This document shows positions 44,701 to 53,630 of a stretch of 64,000 nt of DNA, one piece after another. Position 1 is the stretch's first letter; the number at the start of each line of letters is the position of its first letter. The notes below the pieces were generated by a model. It did not search any database, was not told the origin of the DNA, and saw only the letters and a list, made by a program, of their open reading frames with translations. The DNA comes from UBA6168 sp041392505 (GTDB lineage: Bacteria > Bacteroidota > Bacteroidia > Chitinophagales > Saprospiraceae): positions 62,001 to 126,000 of the forward strand of contig JAWKLX010000011.1 of assembly GCA_041392505.1 (NCBI GenBank), written 5' to 3'. The position numbers and the translations under genes were made by a program.

Positions 44701-44965
44701 AGGTAAGTTGTGGGTTGTAAATCTCGATATAATCAAAGTTGTCATCGAATGCAGCTAATTGTGCGGGATCATCGAATGGGGCATTACCGGGGTTGCAATC
44801 GCGGTAAACATCCATCACTACTTTGTAGGTGTTGTTGCCCAGGCATTCATACCTGATTTTAGCTCCGATGATGTGGGTCGCCATAGAAGGCGTTGACCAG
44901 GCCAAAGCTAAGAGTACCACCGCTGCGGTCAACAGTTTATAAAAACTATGCTGATGTTTATTCAT
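38774..44965 (-). CDS. Giant surface protein with PKD domains and CHU_C (T9SS type B) end
   Basis: The 2063-residue protein has a signal peptide (LLTAAVVLLALAWSTPSMA) and an N-terminal region starting THIIGAKIRYECLGNNTYKV with paired cysteines (QRCCRN), as in SprB-neighbourhood surface proteins. Then come many PKD-like and Ig-like beta-sandwich domains, e.g. FLWDFGDPTTTNDVS and YVWDFGDPTTTSDVS, mixed with CxTCxxP-type units (GLSCTTCASPFANPLQTTTY). The end, IPNAFTPNGDGSNDVLFV with ELSIYNRWGELVF and GWDGLYKNQQLAPDVY, is the CHU_C domain that directs T9SS type B export. Likely an adhesin or motility filament. The ATG at 44965 opens the signal peptide. Confidence 0.92.
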   Translation of the reverse strand: MNKHQHSFYKLLTAAVVLLALAWSTPSMATHIIGAKIRYECLGNNTYKVVMDVYRDCNPGNAPFDDPAQLAAFDDNFDYIEIYNPQLTLDLLFNDTLPNNISNDPCLLPPPNVCVERARYEGIIQLTVPGGTYLVYQRCCRNATISNIIDPLSTGSTYFVYISPESRQLCNNSPDFDFYPPIYICINKPINHDHSATDQDGDSLVYKLYTPFIGGSLTDPDPAGYQMTPPPYDTITWIDPPYNLQSVLGPSSIAELAIDPVTGLITGFPEIMGQFVVGILVEEYRNGQLLSVIRRDFQYNVGECVEVDAEIVANNAQCDDLTVSFGNNTNGPDNFQWFYIHGLDTVFFSNQFEPTFTFPDTGKYEIMLIAVPGYECVDTAYHQLFLQYNSLTADFTWETFDCNNESVLVLEDLSIDPISPPDEWFWEIVFGNDTLTSTEQSPTLILPNPVSGTITLTVKSQNGCVQSKTVDFETGLNNPSDLLPDLIEICIGESAELNPNGPTNGLFTFQWALPVPPNQQNLVNPMVTPAIPATYNYVVTITGFNDLCVSVDTVVLIVHPEVMLDFEPDTDCDAHVVHFINNSLNAPAGYVWDFGDPTTTSDVSTQTNPTYTYPDYGSYSVTLMTMPGAVCADTISKTILLEEKILDAALDFDYVQCEDGELAIQFFDVSLNNQSNTTGRLWEFSGVFNGTSQLASPTIVILQEGQLTVQLTITTDEGCVDTTGQIVLDIDLTELPCLIDGQELGCLEQGITLNTCGDTSYTYLWTPSTGLSCTTCASPFANPLQTTTYTVMVQNISADTCFITRQVTVVVPDDVGLVASDDVLTCDSTVKLVASTTLLPVEYDWFNENNMLIADGPNMLTVDVSGQNSYIVRATDQFGCYYYDTIQVAGGPVDITVVGDQIICSDDPLNVFATNLDPNDTLTWLWEPAGAFSGGADTSNPDLAIVSGNQTVTVTATNQFGCDTTEAVVVDILDVNNNLDFDFEIECNGSQVSFTNLSTNAYNFLWDFGDPTTTNDVSTEINPTYNYPYEDTFQVTLTLDFPLDCFTPITKDVIIDSAQFVVDFDFEYVECSEDSVAIQFLNNTVFSVNNIFIDSFLWELSNGLISNEENPIFTLETGDDLGVKLTIWTSNGCVGMDNAFIKFEFPNIPLADSIVLCPGDSVFLNPTGDVSFTYNWFPDISIDSTQAVNPHVWPSQTTTYTVQVTSFIPDTCTIFKDITVFVPAEINVQATADTLTCGAPVTLVASSPVTPVDYTWTATPPNAIVGTGAMVNHYPAVDTWYDVQAVDEYGCRDTAMVFVANEAIDADISGGDDNVCPQSLVQLEVTNNVPDHTFIYDWSATPPGAIDSGGNTATPLALTPTAGNPSTYSVTVTNQHGCDDTLSLTLTGYGFVPTVVPSDTLCPSVPSPLNPGADPTYSYTWSPAIGFNPNDPNPTVTLTESMDFTVIVSLGFGLEECADTIDVTRFVPEAIEISGIVDTFTCGSAIELSATTNVTTQIDWLNETGDSILHTGNPFMPNPDMEETYIVNATDIFGCMEADTFNVINNELTIMLDGGGVIDTCPQPFYDICINNFDPNDILTFDWSVVSNGTINGITDAACVNISVTPIGGTATFIATVTNQYGCTSDETAAITTYNFVPTLREFITICPDVPTAINPDAAGSDLNYLWSPSSGLDCDNCPNPIATLSQDQQYTVTITGVNTEETCIDSGSVNVLVNPYIEISTIPSPDTALCEITDVTLSASVISPITQEICWFENSLDNPIACTDEITVMPNGAVVYYAVASDTLGCKDTAQVTVNVFPINVTLDEQLIFCEEAETLTIEVVNNDPAQILTFSNWQEQQYIVGAAPDSSSVTIDDVPAETLFTVDIENQFGCTLLDSTTVLYFNIDPTVGVITSTMDSIYFNSGEFSQLDLTDFDPNYFYEWLLQDGLSDPFIHNPEAPPLETTEYVLIITNEFGCSAERVDTIFVLNPDCDEPNIFIPNAFTPNGDGSNDVLFVRSNIIENMELSIYNRWGELVFRTTDQTKGWDGLYKNQQLAPDVYGFYLRADCFNGMEFTKKGNVMILR

Positions 44966-44993
44966 GTCAAAATTTAGGTTCAATGTTTTAGGA

Positions 44994-47419
44994 TCAATTT
45001 TCTGCTACCCGTCTGGCCCCGATGATGGCGACTTTCCTTTCAAAAGAAGCTTGTACGGAGTAGATGCTTTCCCGTTCGTCGTCCAAACGGTCACTAATAA
45101 ATTGGGGGGCCAACTCTTCCCCGTAGCCGACGACTTCCAGGGAAATGCGCCCCTCGTCCACATAAGGTTTTAGGACGCCGCCCCGCCATCTTTCAAAATG
45201 GTTTTTCAAGCAGTCGGAACGCCGTTGGGAAAGGTTGAAATTATAGTCGGCACTGGCCCGTGGGCTGGTAAAACCTTGGATGACCAGTTCGACCTTGAAG
45301 CCACCGTCGTCCATTATTTCCAAAATGTTTTCGGTAAAAACCTCCAAACTCAAGAAGCCATTTTTGACCTCCCGCTCAAAGAAAGCACCCATTCGCCGGG
45401 AAGAAGTAAGACTGTCAAACCCAGTCAGCGACTTCACATATTCTTTGACGTACAGGTCTTTTTTGTCCATGTAGTCTTCCCATGTTTCCTGATAGGCCAG
45501 TTCGGTGGTCGTTTTTCTGGTACGTGGGTTGGGTTGGTCGTTGTCAAAATAAATGACCAAAGGCGGGAAGTCCTCTATCTGTTTTGGCCTTAATAACAGC
45601 TTTCGTTCAATGGTCGTGGAAGTAACATCTGTCCTCAAATCAATGGTCGTCGTATCTGAAAAATAGGCCACTTTCGAGCCGATGAGTTGGTAAAGGTTGC
45701 CTCTTTCCAACACGAAGGAGACGTCGTTGCCTTTTTCGTTTTTCTGAAAATCCACCTCTTGCCCGTCTATCACCAACCGCACTTCAACCCCTTTGAGCGG
45801 GTGCATGGTTTTTTTGTTAAAGGAAAAAACGTTGAGGTCTACGTCTTTTGGTACGAGATATAACTCCCTTTTGACGGTGCGGGAGTTCTGGTTCTCGGGC
45901 AGCCTCATATCGATAGTGTCCCTGATCGGCAAGAAGTTGGGGTGGGTAGCGAGGACGACGTACTGTCCGTCCCGTTTTAGCTCAAAGTTGAAATCATTGC
46001 CGATGGGATTGGTGGTAGTGGCCAGCTTTAGCTCTCCGGCTGCCGTCAGTTCATACAATTCGGTGGTGACCCCTTCGAGCGGTTCTCTATTCTTTTTGTT
46101 AAATGTAAAAACGTCGAGGTCAACGACCTGTACCGTGAATTTATAAATGTCGTTACAGCATGCTTCGAACTCAGGTTCGAGCACCTTGCTACCCAAGCGA
46201 TTGGATGCGAAAAAACCATGCACCCGTCCCTTGTCGATCCAAAAATGGGTGTCATCATAACTGGTATTGTAGGGAGGTGACAGGTGCGTTTCATCCACCC
46301 ATTTGTCCTCTTCCTCAGCACAAGATAAATGTCAAATCCTCCGGAATCCTTGTTTCAAGCATTCGAACTGAAATAAAGGAGTCATTTCCGGGTTGTGAAC
46401 ATGAGTGGCTTCATCACCTGGCGTATTGATTTCCGCAAGGTTAAATGGTGTGTTTTTCCCCTCAACGATGGTCGCCCAAATGTCCGCCGCCCAAGCCGTC
46501 TTTTCGTCAGGGAAACAAAATACAGCCAGGGTGTCACCAGTCGTCTTGTCAATACCGAGGCAAGGGTCGGTCGTTGTATAGCCAGCCGTTGATGCTATGG
46601 GTACTTTCACGGGGTCGGAAAAGGTATACCAAAGAATCTTTGTCCCGATAAAACAGTTCGCAACGGGATTTCTGCACTTTCACCCACATAGTCGCAGAGG
46701 GTAAAATACACCCGACTCATGTCTTCGGTAAAAATGGTGTGGGCGGTATGTTTTGTTTTGTCGTTCCAGTTAACCATTTCAGCCTCATCGCCATCTTCCT
46801 CAAAACTCATCACTTTGGAAAACATCCGCTTCGGCAGCCCTTTTTTTATTTCCCGAAAATAATTTTGGGTTGAAAAATAAACCTTGTCCCCAACTTGGAT
46901 GGGGGCGAATTCAGAGTAAGGCGAGTTGACGGTTTCGCCCAATTGTTCTACCACAACATCCTCTTGCACTTTAGTGATGGCTTCGATGGCCCAATTCAGA
47001 TCCTCTATTTCTTGTTTTGCTTTTATTGCATAATTGGGGTATTGCTGCGAATAGGCATCGGCAAATAACTGGAAATGCTGCTGGGAAGCGAGGTAATCCC
47101 CCTGCTTCTTTTTTACCATTCCCAGCCAATAGAGGGCCAATGGGTATTGGCCAGAAGTATCGGCAGATACCACTTTGGAATAGGCAGTGTCCGCAAAAGT
47201 ATAGGATGCAAAAAGCCTCGCAGATTCAGCATATTTAAACAATACATCGGAAGTCTCACCCTCAATATCCATCGCTTCCTGATAGTGTTTCATGGACGAA
47301 TAATAATTCTTGTCCTCAAACTCAGCATCAGCAGCTTTGATGTACTGTTTATAGGTTTGCCCGAATGCGGAGCCAATGGAACATACCAGCAGCCCCAACG
47401 AGAGGATAAAATATTTCAT
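44994..47419 (-). pseudogene. TPR/PD40/OmpA envelope protein, several frameshifts
   Basis: The N-terminal part (ATG 47419) has a signal peptide (FILSLGLLVCSIGSAFG), a TPR-like part (KHYQEAMDIEGETSDVLFKY) and a PD40 propeller start (FAPIQVGDKVYFSTQNY). Frames change at about 46660-46675 and 46620-46640, reaching DIWATIVEGKNTPFNLAEIN, and again near 46300-46350 to reach HLSPPYNTSYDDTHFWID. Then come PEGA-like repeats (KPLEGV-type) and the OmpA peptidoglycan domain (LVIQGFTSPRASADYNFNLS, near the end). All pieces are in order. The proteins of this family tie T9SS surface complexes to the cell wall. The lesions are small, so errors or recent decay are both possible. Confidence 0.8.
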
Positions 47420-47483
47420 AATTAAGAATGTTCGTTTTCGGATAAAAAAGCCCCGGTACAAAACCGGGTTTGGGATATTTTCA

Positions 47484-47629
47484 GTTTTCAGTTTTCAGTC
47501 GTCAGTCCTCAGTCGTCAGTCCTCAGTCGTCAGTCCTCACAAAACATTGGGCTATGATTTTTTTTGGTAAAAACGCCAACGCTTCATTCATTCATTCCCT
47601 CATTCCCTCATTCTCGTATTCCCTCATTT
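47484..47629. repeat. Short tandem repeats upstream of the OmpA gene
   Basis: About three copies of a CAGTCGTCAGTCCT-type 14-bp unit (47496-47540), preceded by TTTTCAGTTTTCAGT, and then ATTCCCTC units (47590-47629). Unit number may vary by slippage. They lie in the 208-nt space between porP and the OmpA-type gene. Confidence 0.75.
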
Positions 47630-48683
47630 AAATCAACGGGCACGCTTTGAACGCCCTCAACGGATACACCTTCTTGATGATGTAGCGGATGGCAATTTCC
47701 GGCCCACCGTTGCGGTTGGTCGCTGCTGAGAAATCAGATACGTTGAGGTCCCAACTGAGGCCGACCATCAGTTCCCGATAGTGTAATTCGGCAGCAGGGA
47801 TAAATGCATCGCCAATGGCGTTAAAGCGGTAACTAAAGCCGAGCTGCACGGCCAGTTCCTTCGACTTTTTGGTGCTTATAAAATGGCGGTAACCAGCGCC
47901 CGCCAATGCTTCCCGGTATTCACCTTGTAAATGATAACTGGCATGTCCAACGATATCGCCATTTTTGTTGAGCTGGATCGTTGGCAAAATGTAAACACTC
48001 ATCCTGATGGGAAGCCTGCTTTTGTCGGCTGATTTAAAGCTCTGGTTCGGACGGGAGAGGTGAAAACCGCCTGCACCCAAGTCTACTTTTGTACGCTCCT
48101 TGCCCATGAAATTATTGCCCTGTCCCCGCCAATTGAAACCAACACCGAAATCGGGGTAGATCAAGTTTGCATCGTCAAAGGATTCGTTGTTGGCGCGGTT
48201 CGGATCAAAAATTTGCCCATTCCATTGGTCATCGAAAGTGAGGTTGCCGAAGTCAAAGCTCCGTTGGCCAAAACCAGCCGAAACGCCAATGGTCATGAAA
48301 TTTTGGCGGTCAAGCATTTTGGTAAAAGAGCCGCTCAATTGCACGTTGGTATTTTCCACATTACCATCTCCTGCCTTGTCGTAGAAAACATTGACCCCTC
48401 CGCTCAACCACCAAGTGGTGTGGGCCATGGTGTAGAATTTTTTATCTGCTTCCACCTGAACCGTTTTAAAAGGGGAATTGGCGGAGCTCCATTGGCTCCG
48501 GTACAGTCCCCCAAAGCGGATGTCGCCAGCCGAAACGCCCGTTAGGGCTGGGTTGGTGGTCAAAGGAGAATTATAGTATTGGGAAAAGTGGATGTCTTGC
48601 GCCGAAAGCCAAGCGACAGCCAACAACAAAGACAGGGTGGTGAAGAAACGGAGGTAGAGTTTGGTTTTCAAAACTATGTTCAT
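47628..48683 (-). CDS. PorP/SprF family T9SS membrane protein
   Basis: The 351-residue protein has a signal peptide (FFTTLSLLLAVAWLSAQ) followed by DIHFSQYYNSPLTTNPALTG, the universal start of PorP/SprF mature proteins, and then beta-barrel strands (GVNVFYDKAGDGNVENTNV, LGFSYRFNAIGDAF). PorP/SprF proteins sit in the outer membrane and help export or anchor partner surface proteins. In this cluster the partner is most likely the giant CHU_C protein downstream. The ATG overlaps the TGA of a small upstream frame, which suggests translational coupling. Confidence 0.93.
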   Translation of the reverse strand: MNIVLKTKLYLRFFTTLSLLLAVAWLSAQDIHFSQYYNSPLTTNPALTGVSAGDIRFGGLYRSQWSSANSPFKTVQVEADKKFYTMAHTTWWLSGGVNVFYDKAGDGNVENTNVQLSGSFTKMLDRQNFMTIGVSAGFGQRSFDFGNLTFDDQWNGQIFDPNRANNESFDDANLIYPDFGVGFNWRGQGNNFMGKERTKVDLGAGGFHLSRPNQSFKSADKSRLPIRMSVYILPTIQLNKNGDIVGHASYHLQGEYREALAGAGYRHFISTKKSKELAVQLGFSYRFNAIGDAFIPAAELHYRELMVGLSWDLNVSDFSAATNRNGGPEIAIRYIIKKVYPLRAFKACPLI

Positions 48684-48850
48684 TTAGCCCAAGCATTAAT
48701 AAAATCGAGCAACCAAATAAGTGAAAAAACCAGCGTCAGCAGCAGACCTGCTTCGCCATGCAGATTCACATACTTGTTTACAAAGTATGCGTGGGGGGAT
48801 ACGGAAATCGGTTTTGGTTCATCAAAGTGCGTTGGGAAACGGAAAGCCAT
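48680..48850 (-). CDS. Small membrane protein coupled to porP
   Basis: The frame ends with TGA at 48680-48682, which overlaps the porP ATG in an ATGA junction. From ATG 48850 the product has 56 residues: a polar N-terminal part (MAFRFPTHFDEPKPISVSPH) and a C-terminal hydrophobic segment (GEAGLLLTLVFSLIWLLDFI). A GTG at 48901 would add 17 residues. The junction and single membrane segment argue that it is real. It is not recognised. It could assist PorP insertion or act as a leader that sets PorP translation. Confidence 0.55.
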   Translation of the reverse strand: MAFRFPTHFDEPKPISVSPHAYFVNKYVNLHGEAGLLLTLVFSLIWLLDFINAWAK

Positions 48851-49297
48851 GAAATGAAAAAGAACCTTAAAAAGGGATGAAGGCCCTATCAACAAATTCA
48901 CTGCTTTACTGCTTTGCCAATTCGCTGTTTGGTTGTAATGAGATCAAAAAATTATCTTTCTTTCGCAATGTATTACTTAAACCTTTCGCAGTAAACCCCT
49001 TGTTTCAGGGATTCTCAGTAATGCTAAACCCACGGCAAAATTGCTGCTACGGGAAGCCTTTTCCAAGAACATTTTCACCGGTTTGCCATGAGGAAATAAG
49101 TGCTTATTTGCTAATAAGCCCTATCCTTTATGGGAATAGAAAACATTCGTGCCAATCGTCTAAAGCACTCATCAACGCAATTCCCCTTGCAAAAAGAATG
49201 AGCAAGCGTATTGTTCAAAAGGAGTGATTCGACAACTTTATAAGCTGTCGCTATTCATTCCTTTGTTGTTCTTTCAGTGCGGGGAAAAGCAGTTGTT
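48851..49297. other. Intergenic stretch with no clear feature
   Basis: The 447 bases between the small porP-coupled gene and the adhesin gene hold no convincing protein gene. A frame of 116 codons on the plus strand (48877-49227) lacks homology-like features and a ribosome site. A short GCTTATT/AATAAGC hairpin lies near 49111-49130. A promoter for the porP cluster must lie here but I could not identify it. Confidence 0.4.
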
Positions 49298-52200
49298 CTA
49301 ATAAACTACAATTCGCTCTGTAGTGATTGTGCCGTTGGTTATAATTTGAAAATAGTAAATCCCTTGAGGAAAGTTTGTCAAGTCCATTTCTTGTTTTACA
49401 AGGGATCTTGTTGGATGCTTATCATAGTTGGACATCAGAATTTGTCCGTGAGTATTCAGTAAGCGAGTGGTAAAGTTACTTGATGTTCCAGATATTTCAA
49501 CAAATATTCTGCCATCTGATGGATTAGGGAACAATCTAACACGAGGCATCTCCAAACTTTCCTCTACTGCATCAACCATGCAACTGTCAACGGCCACAAC
49601 AATAGCATTTGAAGTGACTGGGTTTTCTTCCAAACAGACGAGCGAAGATGTCAATTGGCAAATTATTTCGTCCCCATCCTGCAAAATAGAAGTAACAAAG
49701 GTCGCATCATTTCCTCCGGCTGGTGAGCCGTTTACCAACCATTCATATACGGGAAAATCACCGCCATGTTCAATCGTTGATGAAAATATTACTGCTGTTC
49801 CCAGACAGATAATGCTATCTATTGAAGGGGTGATTGAGATTGTTGTTGTTTCGTTAGCAATGGTTTCCACTTGAAATATTTCTGATAAAACAGTTGCCAT
49901 ATCCACACATGTTTTGGAAGAGGTCATTTCACATTGTACCTCATCACCTGATTGGGGGATGTACTCAAACGAAAGGGAATTGCTACCTGTGGGGTTTCCA
50001 TTCACGAGCCATTGAAAGGAGGGAGTTGATCCGCCGTTGTCGGGCGAGGCCGTGAACGTAACAGGTTGCCCTTCGCAGGGCATCGCCTCGTTGGGCGCAA
50101 TAGTTAGAGCGGCAGTCACGGTATTTTCCACATGGATGGTTAATTCATTGGAAATGGCAACGGCGTTATCGACGCAATTTTCTGAACTGACTACTTCGCA
50201 TTTAAAAGTATCGCCATTTGACAACGTACTGATATTGAAAGTTTGGACGTTGCCACCAAATGAGTTGTCATTTACATACCATTGAAAAATAGGGGCATTA
50301 CCGCCGTTGACGGGCATGGCTGTCATTGTAATTTCTTCGTCCTCGCAAACCGTTTCTTGCGAAGCCGTAATAATCAAACTGGCAATTAATGGTTCTTGCA
50401 CTGTCAGTGAAACAGATTGACTGGCCACTGTCTCGGCATTTCCATTGGTCGTGCATTGGTACAGGCCACTATCAGGGATGGTGGTGGAGGCTATTGAGAA
50501 AACATCTGCCTGTGCTCCGTTAATGGCGACGCCATCTTTGAACCATTGATAACTTAAAGGCTGGTTGCCTGCTGCGCTGATGTTGAATGATGCCCCTTCT
50601 CCTTCGCATACCACTTGTGCGGTTGGCTGCTGAAGGATAAGGGGAGGGCCACTCGGTGCCGAACCAAACTCAAAAACACCGAAGTCAACGGTTCCATTAA
50701 AAATGCGGGGCATGCTGTCCAGATCAATACTCACTCCAGCATTATTCACTGCCGTGTTGTTTCCAAAATCATTAACAGGCGAGTTGTTTTCCAGATGGAA
50801 ATTGCCATTGGCGGCGCTAACAAATTGAGGGTCTTCATTGAATATCATCCCGCCAAGACAAGTTAATGATCCGCCATTGCCATGGTAAAGGTCATCGCAA
50901 TCCATTTTATCCACTAAAGAATAACTGATCGTTGGAGTACCGTTGATGATGCGGAAAATGTCCGCAATGTCGTTGCCTGTGTTTTCCCAAAAAATACAGT
51001 TGGCAACGGTAGGGCTGGCAGTGCCGGAGGCATCTTCCCCGGCATTGGCATAAATCGCTCCACCCACGATTTGCGTTATTTTTATAAAAAGTACAATTGG
51101 TAATGAGGGCGTTGGCGTTGCCCCTGTTCTGCGCCGAGGTTATAAACCGCACCGGCTGACAAGGCCTTGTTTTTCAGCGAAAAGGCAATTGGTGATGGTC
51201 GGACTGGCATTTCCATTCCGCCCTTGATTGTACATGTATACTCATAAGTGGTGGCGTGGTTGTCGATGAAACGGCAGTTGGTAATGACGGGGTGCAGACC
51301 CCTTCTACGCCATGGTTGAAAATCGCCCCACGCCAGCATTTCAGAGAGGTGTTTTTGTTTAAACAAGCAATTAATGATAGTTGGGTTGCAAGTGCCCAAT
51401 AAGCCAGAGTTGTATATCATCACACCATCACCTGCGGACGCTGAGTTGTGGTGAAATAGAATCAATTATCTGCATGCCACTGAATCCGGCAAAAGTACCA
51501 TCGCTATAAATGGCAGCCACTTGCGAATATGTATTATTTTCAAAAACACATGCCATGACTATGGGGCTGCTGTTCCCATTTTTACCAAAACTATAAATAG
51601 CTCCTCCATCGTGTGCAGCGGTGTTGTCCATGAAACTACAACGGGTAAAGAGCGGGTTGCAAGTCCCATTTTCTGAACCGATGTTGAAGACGGCCCCACC
51701 ATCAGATTCTACACATTCATTATTAATAAAAAGGCAGTCCGTGTAAGAAGGGCTGCAAAAACCGCTAAAACTCAGGAGTCAATGCGTCGCCCGCCTGACC
51801 TTAGGGAGTTACCCAGTAAAGACACAGTTGCTAACAGTTGCATTGATGTTTCCTGTGAAGCTGCCTTCATTCATCATGGCAGCCCCATAGCCCCAGGCGT
51901 AATTGTTTTCAGATCGGCAATTCCGAATTGTTGGGCTGGAGCTGGTATTCGTCGAGCCATTATTAGACCATCCACCGCCACTGTTTTGTGCAGCTGCGGT
52001 AGGGTAGTTGGGGTCGTGGGCATTACCGCCCGTAATGATAAAACATCGACCACCGTTTCGCTACTGACGTGCGTGGTAAGAATGATCGAATAGGAATTGT
52101 TTTCCAGTCCCATTTTGATCAATATCCCCGCTCAAATAGGTTGGTGGTTGAGGATGTCTCGTTGGTCAATGACCCGATTCGTTGCCGGCAAAGCCTCCAA

Positions 52201-52471
52201 AAAGTTTGACCTCATTGGGGATGAAGAAGGAAATGTTTCTATCAGAGGAGCTACAGGAAGTGCAGGTGGTAGGAAAATAGGTGCCTTCTTTCACCCAGAT
52301 TTGCGTGCCTGGACTGGCATTGTCCAAGGCTGCTTTCAAGTTGCCAGCAGCATCGGCCCAAGAAGTGCCATTGCCCGTTGCGTTTTGGGCGATGTAAATC
52401 GTCTGGGCTTCCCCTAAAAGGAAGCGTAAAATCAGAGCAGCATAGATTAGTGTTTGTATCGTTTTTTTCAT
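49298..52471 (-). pseudogene. Beta-helix/Ig-repeat surface protein with T9SS type A tail, many frameshifts
   Basis: The N-terminal part (ATG 52471) has a signal peptide (LIYAALILRFLLGEAQ) and TIYIAQNATGNGTSWADAAG, the usual start of right-handed parallel beta-helix surface proteins. Frames then change at least four times between 52160 and 52030 (an extra G, a missing A, an extra A and a missing G at short homopolymers) and repeatedly in 51060-51800, with helix units such as NPTIINCLF and SSPIVMACVFENNT. The intact part (49298-51067) has Ig-like domains (QPLSYQWFKDGVAINGAQAD) and a T9SS tail (RVRLFPNPSDGRIFVEIS). About 1060 residues if restored. Confidence 0.8.
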
Positions 52472-52560
52472 GTTCAATGGTGTTGGAAAAAATTGGGCAA
52501 ATTCCAAAAGGCTTGCAAATCCTTCTTGATTTCCTTTCTTGCCATTTTTGCCAAATGATT

Positions 52561-52672
52561 AGAGATTATTCTGAAATTGGAAATTGCGAAATTAAAGGGC
52601 ATTTAAGTTTTGATAATCAACTGGTTAGCAATTTTTTAATTTCCAATTTTTAAACTTCGATAAAGTCTATTG
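52561..52672. repeat. Dispersed ~110-bp repeat, copy B
   Basis: The sequence matches 10902-11014 in the same orientation, with shared blocks TATTCTGAAATTGGAA, CATTTAAGTTTTGATAAT and ATAAAGTCTATT. The internal inverted parts (GGAAATTGCGAAATT, AATTTTTTAATTTCC) are kept. It lies between the divergent adhesin and glycosyltransferase genes. Confidence 0.85.
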
Positions 52673-52777
52673 TCGGGGGTGTTTTTTTTGCAAAAATATC
52701 CCAAAGTTTTGGTTTGTGTAAATGTGGCTGTACTCAGCCCTTTTCTTCTATTGGCTTTCAAAAAGCCCAAAGCCTTC

Positions 52778-52785
52778 TATCTTTG
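52778..52785 (+). promoter_or_regulatory. Possible -7 box (TATCTTTG) for the glycosyltransferase gene
   Basis: The octamer is a full TAnnTTTG match, 57 nt before the ATG at 52842. The upstream region has TTTC at 52756-52759, 18 nt away, a weak -33 box. Confidence 0.4.
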
Positions 52786-52841
52786 CCGGAATTTTTTATG
52801 AAATACCATTTTACAAAAGGCTTAAAGCTCATCTTTTCAAA

Positions 52842-53615
52842 ATGTACAAAAACAAAAAAGTGATCGCCGTCTTGCCTGCCTATAATGCTGCACTGACATT
52901 GGAGAAAACCTATCGGGAAATACCATTCCCATTGGTGGACGAGGTTATTCTCTGCGATGATGCCAGCAAGGACCATACGGCCAAATTGGCATCGTCGCTG
53001 GGCATCCAACACGTCATCGTCCACGAACAGAACAAGGGCTATGGTGGCAACCAAAAATCGCTCTACAACAAGGCCCTCGAACTAGGCGGTGACATCATCA
53101 TCATGTTGCACCCCGATTACCAATATACCCCAAAACTCATCCCCTCATTTGTCAATATCATTGGGGAAGATTTGTACCCAGTGGTGCTCGGTAGCCGCAT
53201 CTTGGGCAAAGGTGCGCTGAGTGGGGGGATGCCCATTTATAAATATATTTCCAATCGTTTCCTGACGCTTTCGCAAAACCTGCTGGTCAATTATAAGCTG
53301 TCGGAATACCATACTGGTTACCGGGCTTTCAGTCGGGAAGTATTGGAAACGATCCATTTCAACGGCAACTCCGACGACTTCGTTTTCGACAATGAAATGC
53401 TTTCGCAGATCATTTATGCAGGGTTCGACATCGCTGAGGTGACCTGCCCGACGAAGTATTTTGAAGAAGCTTCTTCGATTAATTTCAAACGCAGCCTTCA
53501 ATACGGGATGGGGGTGTTGAGGGTATCGCTATGCCATTTCCTGCAACGGACTGGTTTGGGGAAATTCAGCATGTATGAAAGGCAAACGGCAAACGGCAAG
53601 ACGGTGGAGGGGTAG
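52842..53615 (+). CDS. Family 2 glycosyltransferase
   Basis: The 257-residue protein has the GT-A nucleotide-sugar fold: KKVIAVLPAYNAALTLEKTY at the start, VDEVILCDDASKDHTAKLAS with the first Asp pair, HPDYQYTPKLIPSFVNII and SEYHTGYRAFSREVLETIHF, where GYRAF is typical of polyprenyl-phosphate and dolichol-phosphate sugar transferases. There are no C-terminal membrane helices. It likely builds a lipid-linked sugar on the cytosolic face. The ATG at 52842 is preferred since the fold begins there; the frame extends 120 nt upstream. Confidence 0.9.
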   Translation: MYKNKKVIAVLPAYNAALTLEKTYREIPFPLVDEVILCDDASKDHTAKLASSLGIQHVIVHEQNKGYGGNQKSLYNKALELGGDIIIMLHPDYQYTPKLIPSFVNIIGEDLYPVVLGSRILGKGALSGGMPIYKYISNRFLTLSQNLLVNYKLSEYHTGYRAFSREVLETIHFNGNSDDFVFDNEMLSQIIYAGFDIAEVTCPTKYFEEASSINFKRSLQYGMGVLRVSLCHFLQRTGLGKFSMYERQTANGKTVEG

Positions 53616-53630
53616 GGCCCTTATCGCAAA

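Noticed and set aside
47484..47540. A CRISPR array
   Set aside because: The units are direct tandem repeats without spacers.
48877..49227. A 116-codon plus-strand frame upstream of porP
   Set aside because: Many Cys and Ser with no fold-like pattern, and it lies where the porP promoter must be.
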